A stretch of 64,000 bases of DNA, taken from Sphingomonas leidyi. Its GTDB lineage: Bacteria; Pseudomonadota; Alphaproteobacteria; Sphingomonadales; Sphingomonadaceae. Below the pieces are notes generated by a model. It searched no databases. It was not told the DNA's origin and saw nothing but the letters and a program-made list of their open reading frames with translations. Both the position numbers and the translations under genes were made by a program. The stretch covers positions 1,612,001 through 1,676,000 of the forward strand of contig NZ_JAASQV010000001.1 in the NCBI RefSeq assembly GCF_011761945.1, in the 5' to 3' direction. Of the stretch, positions 1 through 9,445 are shown one piece after another (within the stretch, counting starts at the first letter, position 1; every line of letters begins with the position of its first letter).

Positions 1-1
1 G

Positions 2-256
2 GTCGCGCACATGAATGCCGAGGCGCTCCAGGCGACGCTCGACAGCGGCGAGGCGACCTTCTGGTCGCGCAGCCGGGGCAGGCTCTGGAAGAAGGGCGAG
101 ACCTCGGGCCATGTCCTCAAGGTGGTCGAGGCCCGCATCGATTGCGATCAGGATTGCGTCTGGCTCAAGGTCGAACCGCGCGGCCCCGCCTGCCATACCG
201 GCGCGCCCAGCTGCTTCTACCGCGCAATCGAGGGCGGAAAGCTCGTCCGCAAATGA
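2..256 (+). CDS. hisI: Phosphoribosyl-AMP cyclohydrolase HisI, 3' part
   Basis: HisI opens the ring of phosphoribosyl-AMP in histidine biosynthesis, in the cytosol. The gene runs in from the left edge; the reading frame is open from base 2 and only the C-terminal 84 residues are present. The motifs [29 protein letters not shown] and [12 protein letters not shown] are the classic C-terminal HisI signature, with the zinc/magnesium-binding cysteines (DCDQDC and the later CHTG). No HisE (phosphoribosyl-ATP pyrophosphatase) domain follows, so this is the monofunctional form. The stop codon overlaps the start of the next gene in an ATGA, suggesting translational coupling. Confidence 0.95.
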   Translation, partial: VAHMNAEALQATLDSGEATFWSRSRGRLWKKGETSGHVLKVVEARIDCDQDCVWLKVEPRGPACHTGAPSCFYRAIEGGKLVRK

Positions 257-759
257 AGCGCGCCGGGCTGTTCCTCGCGCTGCTCGTGGCGGCCTGCTCC
301 GGCGGCGCCAAGCAGGCCGACAAGCCCCAGCCTCCCCAGGACCTGGAGAAGGCCGCTATCGAGCGCGGCCTGATCCGCAACCCCGCCGATACCGATATCG
401 CCGGCCTCTATGCCCGCGACACCGATCGCATCTGCATCGTCCCCGACGAGCAGCTCGGCTACCGGATCGGCGCCTTCGTCGACTATGGCGACCGGATCAC
501 CTGCAGCGGCTCCGGCCGGGCGAGCCGGGTAGGGGAGTCGCTCCATATCGAGCTGGGCGAGGACGGCAGCTGCTCGTTCGACGCGAAATATGATGGCGAC
601 AAGATCGCCTTTCCGGGCGCGCTGCCTGACGGCTGCAACCGCTATTGCGCCAGGCGCGCCTCCTATGCCGGCCTCGAAGTCGTCCGGCTGAGCGAATCGG
701 CCGCCGAGGCATCGGCGATGCGCGACGCCAATGGGCGCAGGCTCTGCGGGGGCGGCTAG
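253..759 (+). CDS. Predicted lipoprotein of unknown function
   Basis: A 168-residue protein beginning with a lipoprotein signal peptide ([15 protein letters not shown], lipobox LVAAC, lipidated Cys near residue 15). I do not recognise the mature domain. It has several cysteines ([43 protein letters not shown]) that could form disulfides in the periplasm, and the segment [16 protein letters not shown] recalls uncharacterised sphingomonad lipoproteins. The start at 253 was chosen because it overlaps the hisI stop (ATGA) and gives an intact signal peptide; a longer in-frame start at 142 would lie inside hisI and bury the signal peptide. Probably cotranscribed with hisI. Confidence 0.75.
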   Translation: MKRAGLFLALLVAACSGGAKQADKPQPPQDLEKAAIERGLIRNPADTDIAGLYARDTDRICIVPDEQLGYRIGAFVDYGDRITCSGSGRASRVGESLHIELGEDGSCSFDAKYDGDKIAFPGALPDGCNRYCARRASYAGLEVVRLSESAAEASAMRDANGRRLCGGG

Positions 760-926
760 AGGGAGACGCATATTCCCCACCGCGATTTCCCCTGAAACAC
801 GCGCGTCATGTCGATGCGCGAACATGGATCCTGCCGCGCCCCTTGTGGGCGGCGCATCCGCGCATGCCGAACGGCGAGGCGAGAGGATGGGGTCGCGACC
901 TCCGCGGCCTTTCGGCGCCCAAAGAG

Positions 927-942
927 TTGACGTTCACGTAAA
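927..942 (+). promoter_or_regulatory. Candidate MerR-family (LiuR-like) operator
   Basis: TTGACGTTCACGTAAA is an imperfect palindrome (ACGT half-sites separated by two bases) placed 15 bases before the MerR regulator start. LiuR/PsrA-type MerR regulators of fatty-acid and branched-chain amino-acid catabolism in proteobacteria are known to use ACGT-containing palindromes of this kind. Autoregulation of the downstream regulator and acyl-CoA dehydrogenase is inferred. Confidence 0.45.
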
Positions 943-957
943 GGGAAGGTAGTTTCC

Positions 958-1383
958 ATGCCCATGAACGCACCAGCCTTTCCGCTCGAGGCCCTGGCGC
1001 CGATCGAATCGCGTCCGGATCGCGACGCCTTCACCATTTCGGACCTGTGCGCCGAATTCTCGGTCACGCCGCGGGCGCTGCGTTTCTATGAGGATGAGGG
1101 CCTGATCGCGCCCGAGCGCCGCGGCACCGCCCGGATCTATTCGCACCGCGATCGCGCGCGGCTCGCCTGGATCCTGCGCGGCAAGCGCGTCGGCTTCAGC
1201 CTGGCCGAGATCCGCGAGATGATCGATCTCTACGATGTCGGCGACGGCCGCCGTACCCAGGTGCAGGTCACGCTCGAACGCTGCCTCGAGCGGATCGGCC
1301 TGCTCGAGAACCAGAAGCGCGACATCGACGCGCACATCGCCGAGCTCCAGCAATTCGTCGAGCTGCTCAAAAGCAGCGACTAG
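958..1383 (+). CDS. MerR-family transcriptional regulator
   Basis: A 141-residue DNA-binding regulator. Residues about 24-92 form the MerR winged helix-turn-helix: [20 protein letters not shown], then [12 protein letters not shown] and [12 protein letters not shown], and [18 protein letters not shown]. This is followed by a coiled-coil dimerisation helix (about 95-138). There is no cysteine-based metal-binding motif, which fits the LiuR-like catabolic subgroup rather than metal sensors. It ends 17 bases before the acyl-CoA dehydrogenase on the same strand, so it most likely controls that gene. The start is preceded by AAGGGAAGG; a second Met at codon 3 is also possible. Confidence 0.88.
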   Translation: MPMNAPAFPLEALAPIESRPDRDAFTISDLCAEFSVTPRALRFYEDEGLIAPERRGTARIYSHRDRARLAWILRGKRVGFSLAEIREMIDLYDVGDGRRTQVQVTLERCLERIGLLENQKRDIDAHIAELQQFVELLKSSD

Positions 1384-1400
1384 CCCCCGAGGAACCTGAA

Positions 1401-3203
1401 ATGCCCCAATATACTCCGCCGGTGCGCGACACGCGCTTCATTCTCGAGCAGGTGATCGGCCTCGATCGCTACGCCAATCTTCCGGGCTTCGAGAATGCGA
1501 CGCCGGACACGGTCGACGCGGTGCTCGAGCAGGGCGGCCAGTTCGTCGCCGAAGTGCTGTTCCCGCTCAACCATTCGGGCGACCAGCAGGGCTGCACCCG
1601 CCATGACGACGGCAGCGTCACCACGCCGGACGGCTATAAGCAGGCCTATGCCCAGTTCGTCGAGAGCGGCTGGGGCACGCTCAGCTTTCCCGAGGCGGTC
1701 GGCGGGCAGGGGATGCCGCACGTCATCTCCACGGCCTTTCAGGAGTTCATGATCTCCTCGAACATGGCGTTCGCCATGTATCCGGGCCTCACCCATGGCG
1801 CCGTCGCGGCGCTGCTGGTCAAGGGTTCGCCCGAGCAGCAGGAGAAATACGTCCCCAAGATGGTCGCGGGCGAGTGGGGCGGCACGATGAACCTCACCGA
1901 GCCGCAGTGCGGCACCGATCTCGGCCTGATCAAGACCAAGGCCGAGCCCCAGGCGGACGGCTCGTTCAGCATCACCGGCACCAAGATCTTCATCTCCTCG
2001 GGCGAGCACGACCTGACCGAGAACATCATCCACCTCGTCCTTGCCAAGACCCCGGGCGCGCCGGAGAGCAGCAAGGGCATCTCGCTGTTCGTGGTGCCCA
2101 AGTTCCTGGTCAACGACGACGGCTCGCTCGGCGCGCGCAACGCCGTTTCGTGCGGCTCGATCGAGCACAAGATGGGCATCCACGCCAATTCGACCTGCGT
2201 GATGAACTATGACGGAGCCACGGGCTGGCTGGTCGGCGAGGAGATGAAGGGCCTCGCCGCCATGTTCATCATGATGAACGCGGCGCGCCTGGGCGTGGGC
2301 CTCCAGGGCCTGGGCGTGGGCGAGGTCGCCCTTCAGAACGCCGTCCAATATGCGCATGACCGCCGCCAGGGCCGCGCGCTCACCGGCCCGCAGGAGCCGA
2401 ACGAAAAGGCCGACACGCTGTTCGTCCACCCGGACGTGCGCCGCATGCTGATGGAGGCCAAGGCGCAGACCGAGGCGCTGCGGGCGCTCTGCCTGTGGGG
2501 GGCGCTCCAGGTCGATCTGGAACATGCCGCCGGCACCGAGGAGGAGCGCCAGCTCGCCGCCGATCTGGTCGGCCTGCTCACGCCGGTGATCAAGGGCGTC
2601 GGCACCGATATCGGCTACAAGGTCGCGACCGACAGCCAGCAGGTCTATGGCGGCCATGGCTACATCGCCGAATGGGGCATGGAGCAATATGTCCGCGATG
2701 CCCGCATCTCGATGATCTATGAGGGCACCAACGGCGTGCAGGCGATGGACCTGGTCGGCCGCAAGCTCGCCATGAACGGCGGGCGCGCGGTCCAGGCCTT
2801 TTTCAAGCTGGTCGCCGAGGAAGCCGCCGCCGCCAAGGGCGACGCCCGGTTCGCCGTGCTGGCGGAGGGCCTGGAAAAGGCCTTGGGCCATCTCCAGGGC
2901 GCGACGATGTGGCTCGCCCAGAACGGCTTCAAGAACCCCAATGACGTCGGCGCGGGCGCTTATCCCTATATGCAGCTTACCGGCACCGTCGCGCTCGGGC
3001 TGATGTGGCTGCGCATGGCCCGGGCAGCCGCCGCCGCGCTGGCCGCCGGCGGCGGCGACACCCGCTTCTACGAGGCCAAGCTGGTTACCGCGCGCTTCTA
3101 TGCCGAGCGCTTCCTTCCGGACGCGAGCGGCCTGCGTCGCAAGATCGAGGCGGGCAGCGAAACGGTGATGGCGCTCGATCCGGAGCTGTTCCGCGCCGCA
3201 TGA
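1401..3203 (+). CDS. Acyl-CoA dehydrogenase, long (about 600-residue) clade
   Basis: FAD-dependent dehydrogenation of an acyl-CoA thioester, cytosolic. Length and layout (N-terminal helical extension, N, middle and C-terminal ACAD domains, then an extra C-terminal domain) match the DmdC-like (3-methylmercaptopropionyl-CoA dehydrogenase) and related clade. Visible motifs are [51 protein letters not shown], and [20 protein letters not shown] with the catalytic Glu in YEGTN. Exact substrate cannot be told from sequence; the MerR partner suggests fatty-acid or branched-chain acid catabolism. A Shine-Dalgarno-like GAGGAA sits 11 bases before the ATG. Confidence 0.92.
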   Translation: MPQYTPPVRDTRFILEQVIGLDRYANLPGFENATPDTVDAVLEQGGQFVAEVLFPLNHSGDQQGCTRHDDGSVTTPDGYKQAYAQFVESGWGTLSFPEAVGGQGMPHVISTAFQEFMISSNMAFAMYPGLTHGAVAALLVKGSPEQQEKYVPKMVAGEWGGTMNLTEPQCGTDLGLIKTKAEPQADGSFSITGTKIFISSGEHDLTENIIHLVLAKTPGAPESSKGISLFVVPKFLVNDDGSLGARNAVSCGSIEHKMGIHANSTCVMNYDGATGWLVGEEMKGLAAMFIMMNAARLGVGLQGLGVGEVALQNAVQYAHDRRQGRALTGPQEPNEKADTLFVHPDVRRMLMEAKAQTEALRALCLWGALQVDLEHAAGTEEERQLAADLVGLLTPVIKGVGTDIGYKVATDSQQVYGGHGYIAEWGMEQYVRDARISMIYEGTNGVQAMDLVGRKLAMNGGRAVQAFFKLVAEEAAAAKGDARFAVLAEGLEKALGHLQGATMWLAQNGFKNPNDVGAGAYPYMQLTGTVALGLMWLRMARAAAAALAAGGGDTRFYEAKLVTARFYAERFLPDASGLRRKIEAGSETVMALDPELFRAA

Positions 3204-3220
3204 CCGCGTTTCGCCAGGGT

Positions 3221-3238
3221 CCCCGGCTTTGGCCGGGG
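3221..3238 (+). terminator. Hairpin after the acyl-CoA dehydrogenase gene
   Basis: CCCCGGC-TTTG-GCCGGGG, a 7-bp GC stem 18 bases past the stop codon. A second stem, GGGGCG-TAA-CGCCCC, lies at 3257-3271. Neither is followed by a T-run, so intrinsic termination is only probable. Confidence 0.45.
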
Positions 3239-3374
3239 GCCGGATGGCCGGGGAAAGGGGCGTAACGCCCCATTCTCGAAGCTGTCTGTATTTTACATTT
3301 ATCTATACCAAAGCGTGTACATACCCTGTTTAATCAAAGACATAGACACTAGGCGCATGTCCACTTCGTTCAAG

Positions 3375-3426
3375 GCGCTCGAGTGATTTGCAAAGCGCCA
3401 CTGCACTTTGCAAATCACTCGAGCGC
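3375..3426. repeat. 21-bp perfect inverted repeat
   Basis: Left arm 3375-3395 (GCGCTCGAGTGATTTGCAAAG), right arm 3406-3426, separated by the 10-base loop CGCCACTGCA; all 21 pairs match. A shorter alternative stem exists between GGCGCT (3374-3379) and AGCGCC (3394-3399). No T-run follows. It could be the end of a former mobile element or a REP-like element. Confidence 0.8.
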
Positions 3427-3509
3427 AAGCGCCGAAGGCGCCGAGCACAGTAGATACAAACGGATACCTAACCGGCCTGACGAAGGCGCGCGCGGCGGTG
3501 CCGCAGCAC

Positions 3510-3662
3510 CGGTGCCGGTTCTCGCCGTACCGCTGCGGCCGGTCGTGCTGGTGGTGCGCAGTGGCCAGCGCGAGCAACTGACGGCGGCTTGTCCGCTCGC
3601 GCTGTCGCTTGGGCTGCGCCCCGGCATGGCAGCGGCGCATGCCCGGGCGCTGGTCGGGGGGT
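3510..3662 (+). pseudogene. Fragment resembling ImuB / Y-family polymerase N-terminus
   Basis: About 50 translated residues (for example PVVLVVRSGQREQLTAAC and LGLRPGMAAAHARALV) match the pattern of the N-terminal part of ImuB-type DNA polymerase Y-family proteins, where a conserved LGLRPGM..A.ARAL motif follows a short strand. The frame ends a few codons later at 3685 with no catalytic or little-finger region, and the upstream part does not look like the ImuB start. I infer a truncated remnant left at the edge of the RHS island. Recognition is by motif only. Confidence 0.45.
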
Positions 3663-3954
3663 ATAGTGATGGCGGCCTAGAATAGCATTTATGACCACAG
3701 CCGGTGACCGATCACGCCATGGTAGATTCGAGGCTCGTTTGTCCTTTGACGAGGCAACCATCACCTTCCGTTGGAAGCTTCTGGTAACGGTAGCGGGAAC
3801 GATGGACGACGGATCATTTCCGACAAGAGCTACATATGATGGGGAGGTTCATTTCGTCTGTGGACTAAATGGCATGGGGCGATATGGTTGCTGGAGCGAT
3901 GTTTCCGCCCGGCATCAGAGTGCATACCGGGAGGTCGTTTCGAAGGGGGAAGCG

Positions 3955-4194
3955 ATGCGTCATGCCAAGCATGTTTTGACAATGTCCACGGCGATTCTGC
4001 TTGGGGTTGGGGCGCTGGCCGCGACAGCATCGGCGCCATCTCCGGCTAACGAAACGACGAACTACACCTACGACGCGCTGGGCCGGTTGGTGAAGGTTGA
4101 GCAAGAAGGCGGCGTGAACAACGGAATCGTCAGCAATTATAGCTACGACAAGGCCGGTAACCGCGCCAATGTCAACGTCACGGGAGCGCATTGA
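3955..4194 (+). CDS. Small secreted YD-repeat protein (RHS locus 1)
   Basis: A 79-residue protein: signal peptide (MRHAKHVLTMSTAILLGVGALAATASA) and a mature part of about 50 residues containing just two YD-type motifs, NYTYDALGRLVKVEQ and NYSYDKAGNRANVNVTG. It is a clear paralogue of the protein encoded at 37974-38195 and sits in the same position, 82 bases upstream of the RHS gene. The start at 3955 has AAGGGGGAAGCG in front and opens directly into a signal peptide; the longer in-frame start at 3691 does not. Likely exported to the periplasm or beyond. A role as a partner or assembly factor of the RHS shell is inference from the repeated arrangement. Confidence 0.75.
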   Translation: MRHAKHVLTMSTAILLGVGALAATASAPSPANETTNYTYDALGRLVKVEQEGGVNNGIVSNYSYDKAGNRANVNVTGAH

Positions 4195-4276
4195 CTGCGA
4201 TAATCTCGTAGAATTCTTCAATTCAACGAGAAATGGTGGCGTTTATCAGCGTATATTCATGCATTCAGGGGTAGTA

Positions 4277-6154
4277 ATGCTATTAGAATTCATAAATCGC
4301 GACCTGTGCTCAAGGAAATGCGGTTCGAAGTTTTTTGCAAGCATTGCTATATTTGGATTTATGCCTGGCGGTGTGGCGCTTGCACAAGAAAATCCCTATC
4401 AATATCTAACCGCCATCAAGCCCGCCATCAGCACGCTGGACGAGAACGGGGTAGATATGGTGTCCGGCAAGGCACATATCGAGATTCCGTTGCTAAGTTT
4501 CAGCAAAGATCTGACTGCGCTCGAGCTGAAGCTAGATATCACCCAACCCGGTGACGTAGCGCTTTCGTTCAGTGACATTCAAAGATTTGGCTTGCCGCAT
4601 AATTTTGATTTTGCGGAGAATGCCTTCTATTCAGAGAGTATCGGTGCGGTGAACGCAGTCAGTACTCCCGTAGGCGGCGGAATGACTCGCGGTGGCTACA
4701 GTTGGTTAATGACCAATTCGGATGGCTCAACCTATCTCCCGAGCATCGGCCCGACGAATATTATCTATTTGAGCAACACTGCTCGCGGCGAGGGATATTA
4801 CACCGCGGACGGTACCAGAGTGCATCCGCTGAATTCGCCTGGGCTCCGATATCCGGATCGGATCCAATTTCCGAACGGCGAAGTCTGGCGTTTTTATATC
4901 CAGACGGCCTTCGATTCCGCTGCGCAGACGCTCCGCATGCGCCCGCGATCGTTTAGTTCCAGCCGCGGCGTGACGATCGAGATCCAATATCGGTCCGATG
5001 ATGTGACGCAGCCGGCCTGGGGCGGGGTGGCTCGCGTGCTGTCCTTCAACAAGGCTCAGGTCTATTGCGATGAGAGCGCGATGGCCTTGTGCTCGAACAC
5101 CACTACCGCGCTCGACTATGTTGATTTCGTCTCCAGTAACAGCGAGCGGAGCGTGATGTTTCGCCGCAAGGGACAGACACAGGGTCGGAAGATCACATTC
5201 GCTCCCGGCAGCCCCATATCGGCCGATATTCAGAAAGTCGAAGATGCTGGTGTGCCAGGATCGGAAGTCAGCTATACCTATGCCGCTGCGGGAAATGATA
5301 ATGACGGCTACAATATTCGTCACGTTTCATCCGTCACGAAGGGCGGAGGTACTTGGGATTATACTTATTGGAGAACCATGGAGGAGGGACGCATCACTGC
5401 ATATAGCATGATGTATGTCTATGGCCCTCTTGGAACCAGCTATAGCGCTTCAGGAAATTTGGCATTCGGCGCAGTCGAGTGGATCACCGACACGCTCGGC
5501 CGTACCTATGGGCAAGGCCTGGATAGCTATATCCGGCAGGATTTCCGTATACTGTCAGACAGCCAGCCGGATGGAACGGTGCGCGAATATCAGCGCGACT
5601 GGCGGAACAACATTACCAAATTGCGCTTCGTTCCGCAGACAGGGTCGAGCGATCCGGCTTATGAGATCAACGCTACCTATCCGGGCGAATGCGCGAACCC
5701 CAGGACCTGCAACAAGCCATTGACCGTTACCGATGCACGCGGCGCGGTCACTACCTACACCTATGATCAGAACCATGGCGGCATCCTAGCGAAGACGATG
5801 CCAGCGGTGAACGGAATCTCGCCGGTGACCCGCTATGCCTATGCTCAACGCTATCCGTGGCTGAAGAACGCAAGCGGAGGGTTCAGTCAGGCTACAGAGC
5901 CGGTCTGGCTGCTGACCGAGGAGCGGGTTTGCAGGACTACGGCGACGGTTGCCAATGGCTGCGCGGGTGGCCCGGCCGACGAGGTGATCACCAGCTATGA
6001 CTATGGCAGCGATGGAACGGCTAACAACCTGATGTTGCGTGGCACCGCGGTTACCGCCGACGGGCAGACACTGCGAACCTGCTACGTCCATAACTATCGC
6101 GGCGACATCATTAGCCAGACCAGTCCGCGTGGTACCGGAGGTTCGTGCCTGTGA
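4277..6154 (+). CDS. RHS/YD-repeat protein, N-terminal half (locus 1)
   Basis: A 625-residue secreted protein with a signal peptide ending near GGVALAQE. The first 400 residues form a beta-rich RHS N-terminal region ([42 protein letters not shown]). YD-type repeats follow ([54 protein letters not shown]). It stops exactly where the single-chain protein of locus 2 continues into further YD repeats, so it is the front half of an RHS shell. The start 4277 is preceded by AGGGG at 6-base spacing; in-frame starts at 4169 and 4259 are less likely. The next gene starts 23 bases after the stop, implying coexpression. Confidence 0.8.
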   Translation: MLLEFINRDLCSRKCGSKFFASIAIFGFMPGGVALAQENPYQYLTAIKPAISTLDENGVDMVSGKAHIEIPLLSFSKDLTALELKLDITQPGDVALSFSDIQRFGLPHNFDFAENAFYSESIGAVNAVSTPVGGGMTRGGYSWLMTNSDGSTYLPSIGPTNIIYLSNTARGEGYYTADGTRVHPLNSPGLRYPDRIQFPNGEVWRFYIQTAFDSAAQTLRMRPRSFSSSRGVTIEIQYRSDDVTQPAWGGVARVLSFNKAQVYCDESAMALCSNTTTALDYVDFVSSNSERSVMFRRKGQTQGRKITFAPGSPISADIQKVEDAGVPGSEVSYTYAAAGNDNDGYNIRHVSSVTKGGGTWDYTYWRTMEEGRITAYSMMYVYGPLGTSYSASGNLAFGAVEWITDTLGRTYGQGLDSYIRQDFRILSDSQPDGTVREYQRDWRNNITKLRFVPQTGSSDPAYEINATYPGECANPRTCNKPLTVTDARGAVTTYTYDQNHGGILAKTMPAVNGISPVTRYAYAQRYPWLKNASGGFSQATEPVWLLTEERVCRTTATVANGCAGGPADEVITSYDYGSDGTANNLMLRGTAVTADGQTLRTCYVHNYRGDIISQTSPRGTGGSCL

Positions 6155-6177
6155 ACGCGCTGCCGTCCGGAGCTCCT

Positions 6178-8745
6178 ATGCGATTTGCACTCAAGGCGGC
6201 GCTTTGCTGCCTCCTGTTTCTGCCCGACATCGGGCAAACCCAGGATAGTCCCGCCTTCACCTTCGATACGCGGTATGATTCTGCGGGGCGCAAGACGGGA
6301 GAGATGCAGCCCGATCCGGATGGAGCAGGGCCACTTCACAATTATGGCATCCGCTACACGTATGATTCCGCCGATCGGCTGACGAGCGTCGAGCAAGGAG
6401 AGTTGAACGCTTGGCCAAGCGCCAGCGTTGCGCCTGCGGACTGGCCTAACTTCAGTGTGAGCAAGCGGGTCGACTATCTCTACGATGGCCTCGGACGAAA
6501 GATCAGGGAAACCGTGAGTAGCGGGTCGATCTATTCAGTCACGCAATATAGTTATGACATACTCGGCCGACTGGACTGCACGGCCGTCCGCATGAATTCG
6601 AGTCAGTTTGGCGGATCGTTGCCGGATGCCTGCACACTAGGAGCGCAAGGCAGCCAGGGCCAGGATCGCATCACCAAGAATATTTACGACTTGGGCGGCC
6701 AACTGCTGCAGGTACGCAAGGCCGTGGGGACGAGCCTTGAACAGGCCTATGTCACCTACAGTTACACGCAGACGGGCAAGCAGGAATATGTCATTGACGC
6801 GAACGGCAACAGGGCGCGGCTGGTCTATGACGGGCATGGCCGGCAGGTGCAGTGGCAATTCCCCTCGGCGAGCGCGCCGGGCGGCTACAATCCTTCGACC
6901 CCGGCCAATGCGCTGGCGACTGCGGGCGCGGTCAACACCAATGACCGGGAGGAATATGGCTATGACGCGAACGGCAACCGCACCTCGCTGAGGAAGCGCG
7001 ACGGACGGGTGTTCGGCTACACGTTCGACGCGCTCAACCGGATGACGGCGAAGATCGTGCCGACCGCATGCGTGGCGGGCTATGCCTGCACCAACGTCCC
7101 CGCCTCGATGGTGCGCAGCGTCTATTACAGCTACGATCTGCGCGGCTTGCAGACAGCGGCGCGGTTCGACAGCGCGAGCGGTGCCGATGCGGTGACCAAC
7201 GCTTATGATGGCTTCGGGCGGCTGGCCAGCAGCACGACGAGCATGGGCGGGGTGAGCCGGACGCTGAGCTATGTGCGGGACGCCGATGGCAACCGGACGC
7301 GGGTGACGCATCCGGACGGCACCTGGTTCGCGTCGGCCTATGACGGTCTCAACCGGCTGGTGCACACCAATGTGAACAGCCTGGTCGGGATCATGGACAC
7401 GACGTTCCGTCCGGAGGGTAATCGGGGCAATCTGTGGCACGGGGCGGGGTACACGAACTATTCCTATGACGGGATCGGGCGGCTGGCGGGGGAGTATCAG
7501 ATCTTCGGGGCGAGCGCGGGCACGCATAATCTCTACACCGGCTATGGCTATAATCCGGCCGGCCAGATCGTCAGGAGGGATCGCGACAATGGCGCGCCCT
7601 ATGCCTATGGCGGCTTCGTGCCGGGCAATCGCGCCTATGTGGCGGACGGGCTCAATCGCTACACGTCGGTCAACGCCAACGGCTATGGCTATGATGCGAA
7701 CGGCAACCTGACGTCGGACGGCGGGATCGCGTATAGCTATGACGCGGAGAACCGGCTGGTCGTCACCTCGTCGGGGGCCAATCTGGTGTATGATCCGCTG
7801 GGGCGGCTCCAGCGGGTTTATAGCGGCAGCAGCGACACGCGGTTCCTGTACGATGGTGACGAGCTAGTGGCGGAATATGACGGCGCGGGCACGATGCTGC
7901 GCCGCTATGTCCACGGCGCGGGCGATGACGACCCGGTCGTGCGGTATGACGGCGCCGGGGTGTCTGCGCCGCTCTATCTCTATTCGGACTACCAGGGCTC
8001 GATCATCGCGACCGCGGATGCGAGCGGCACGGTGGTGCAGGTCAACAGCTATGACGAATATGGGGTGCCGGGCGCGGCCAATGGCGGGCGGTTCCAATAT
8101 ACCGGCCAGGCCTGGATCCCCGAGCTGGGCATGTATTACTACAAGGCCCGCATCTACGCGCCCATGCTCGGACGCTTCCTCCAGACAGATCCCATCGGCT
8201 ACAAGGATCAGGTCAACCTCTATGCATATGTCGGGAACGATCCCACAAATCACACAGACCCGACAGGAACCTGTGCTGGCCCGCTTATAATTCCATGCGC
8301 GATCGCGGTGGCCGAGGCAGCTCCAGTGGTGTGGTCAGGGGCGACGGCTGCTGTTACCTTGGGTGGTGCGGCGATCTTGTACATTATTGGTCCGCCCGAA
8401 AAGCCTTCCACTAAAGCACGGCGCCAAGCATCTGCCGCCCGTACTGCATCTGCGTCTCCGCCGCCCGATGACAATGATCCACGTAACAAGCCTGCTGAGA
8501 GGGAATCAAACCCCAAACACCATAAGAATTCTTCGAGCCCTGAGCCGGAAAATGTCCGTGAATTGTATAGCAAGTCAGCTCCAGACAAGAGTGGCGTGCG
8601 CTGGACTAGGGATTCTGATGGTGTATTCCATAGATTTTCTCGCCCGAGTAATGGAAAGACGCACTGGAATGGATCGACTGCTGGAGATAATCCCATTCAG
8701 CTAAGAAATATCCCGAACGAAATACTTAAGAGAAAATGGGATTGA
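6178..8745 (+). CDS. RHS/YD-repeat protein with C-terminal toxin tip (locus 1)
   Basis: An 855-residue secreted protein with its own signal peptide ([22 protein letters not shown]). Many YD repeats fill residues about 30-600 ([44 protein letters not shown]). The RHS core domain follows: [30 protein letters not shown], and [20 protein letters not shown] closing with DPTG near residue 698. The last 157 residues are the variable tip: a hydrophobic stretch (about 715-750), a charged linker, and a C-terminal domain with [20 protein letters not shown] and [15 protein letters not shown] infer an enzymatic toxin, possibly a nuclease, but cannot name the family. GC falls sharply in the tip. An alternative GTG start at 6145 would spoil the signal peptide. 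Confidence 0.85.
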   Translation: MRFALKAALCCLLFLPDIGQTQDSPAFTFDTRYDSAGRKTGEMQPDPDGAGPLHNYGIRYTYDSADRLTSVEQGELNAWPSASVAPADWPNFSVSKRVDYLYDGLGRKIRETVSSGSIYSVTQYSYDILGRLDCTAVRMNSSQFGGSLPDACTLGAQGSQGQDRITKNIYDLGGQLLQVRKAVGTSLEQAYVTYSYTQTGKQEYVIDANGNRARLVYDGHGRQVQWQFPSASAPGGYNPSTPANALATAGAVNTNDREEYGYDANGNRTSLRKRDGRVFGYTFDALNRMTAKIVPTACVAGYACTNVPASMVRSVYYSYDLRGLQTAARFDSASGADAVTNAYDGFGRLASSTTSMGGVSRTLSYVRDADGNRTRVTHPDGTWFASAYDGLNRLVHTNVNSLVGIMDTTFRPEGNRGNLWHGAGYTNYSYDGIGRLAGEYQIFGASAGTHNLYTGYGYNPAGQIVRRDRDNGAPYAYGGFVPGNRAYVADGLNRYTSVNANGYGYDANGNLTSDGGIAYSYDAENRLVVTSSGANLVYDPLGRLQRVYSGSSDTRFLYDGDELVAEYDGAGTMLRRYVHGAGDDDPVVRYDGAGVSAPLYLYSDYQGSIIATADASGTVVQVNSYDEYGVPGAANGGRFQYTGQAWIPELGMYYYKARIYAPMLGRFLQTDPIGYKDQVNLYAYVGNDPTNHTDPTGTCAGPLIIPCAIAVAEAAPVVWSGATAAVTLGGAAILYIIGPPEKPSTKARRQASAARTASASPPPDDNDPRNKPAERESNPKHHKNSSSPEPENVRELYSKSAPDKSGVRWTRDSDGVFHRFSRPSNGKTHWNGSTAGDNPIQLRNIPNEILKRKWD

Positions 8746-8747
8746 TA

Positions 8748-9326
8748 ATGCATATATTAGTAGGAAACCCGGAGACGCTGGCGATAGAATCGTACGTTGA
8801 CGAATTTGTCGCGCAGAAGAGTCAAATGGGCATAGGATATTTTCTGATCCACGTAGGAGGCAAGCAATATGGCGTCAAAAAGCCGCGAGCTTGCGTAATG
8901 GGCAATTCATATAACGAGATCGTATCGAGAATTAGCCAAGAGGGTGAGCATAGGCTTAGTTTTTCATCGAAGATTGATTCGAAAGAACTATCGATTTATA
9001 TCGCAAACTCTATTTATAATCGAGGGTTTGAGGGTGGTGTAATTCCTGCTCAGTGGAGTAAGGAGATTGATGATAGCTTGTACGCCAATGCGCTAATGTG
9101 GGCGCCAGATGGGGACTCTGCATTTGATGATGGGAGTCACATCGTGCAGGTTGACGATGAGCAACGCGTGCGAATAACGGCTTTTGTAAATGCAGAAACG
9201 CAGGGCGAGTTTGAGAATAGCATTAGCGATGTAATATTGGGACAAGAGACGTTTTACGAAACGCTTGGTGCCTGGGCGCGAGAGTTTGATGGCCAATGGA
9301 AAGTTTTTCTCAATAGCTTATCATAA
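8748..9326 (+). CDS. Imm42-like immunity protein
   Basis: A 192-residue cytosolic protein encoded immediately after the toxin tip (start two bases after the RHS stop; an in-frame ATG at 8736 overlaps it). The N-terminus MHILVGNPETLAIESY and IGYFLIHVGGKQYGVKK resembles the Imm42 family of polymorphic-toxin immunity proteins (conserved GdP..fAI and a later ing..y). The rest is acidic, as expected for a protein that binds a basic toxin. Codon use is AT-rich compared with the flanking core genome, typical of exchanged tip-immunity cassettes. The family call is from motif memory; the immunity role rests mainly on position. Confidence 0.6.
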   Translation: MHILVGNPETLAIESYVDEFVAQKSQMGIGYFLIHVGGKQYGVKKPRACVMGNSYNEIVSRISQEGEHRLSFSSKIDSKELSIYIANSIYNRGFEGGVIPAQWSKEIDDSLYANALMWAPDGDSAFDDGSHIVQVDDEQRVRITAFVNAETQGEFENSISDVILGQETFYETLGAWAREFDGQWKVFLNSLS

Positions 9327-9445
9327 GTGATTCCTTCAAAGGTTTGGCTGTGGTCGGTCGCTATTGTCGGATCTGAGAGGCCGGCTGTACTCAATGTACA
9401 TGGACATATGTGGTATTGGTATTTACATAATATATATTATCGATT

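Larger units (their letters stand above)
3272..3954. other. Gene-poor junction region between core genome and RHS locus 1
   Basis: About 680 bases between a core gene and the RHS island. The first 100 bases are AT-rich (for example around TTTTACATTTATCTATACC). Then come a 21-bp perfect inverted repeat (3375-3426), a GC-rich fragment resembling ImuB (3510-3662), and 290 bases with no convincing coding signal. An open frame runs from 3691 into the small YD-repeat gene, but residues encoded before 3955 show no signal peptide or family resemblance. The region looks like recombination debris. Confidence 0.6.

Noticed and set aside
1380..2891. 503-residue minus-strand open frame opposite the acyl-CoA dehydrogenase
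   Set aside because: High-GC antisense frame; the plus strand encodes a complete enzyme with all motifs.
3691..3954. In-frame extension of the small YD gene to a start at 3691
   Set aside because: It would bury the signal peptide, and the added 88 residues resemble nothing; the start at 3955 has a good ribosome-binding site.
9386..9400. TGTAC-TCAAT-GTACA inverted repeat after the Imm42-like gene
   Set aside because: Only five pairs in an AT-rich stretch; too weak to call a terminator or operator.
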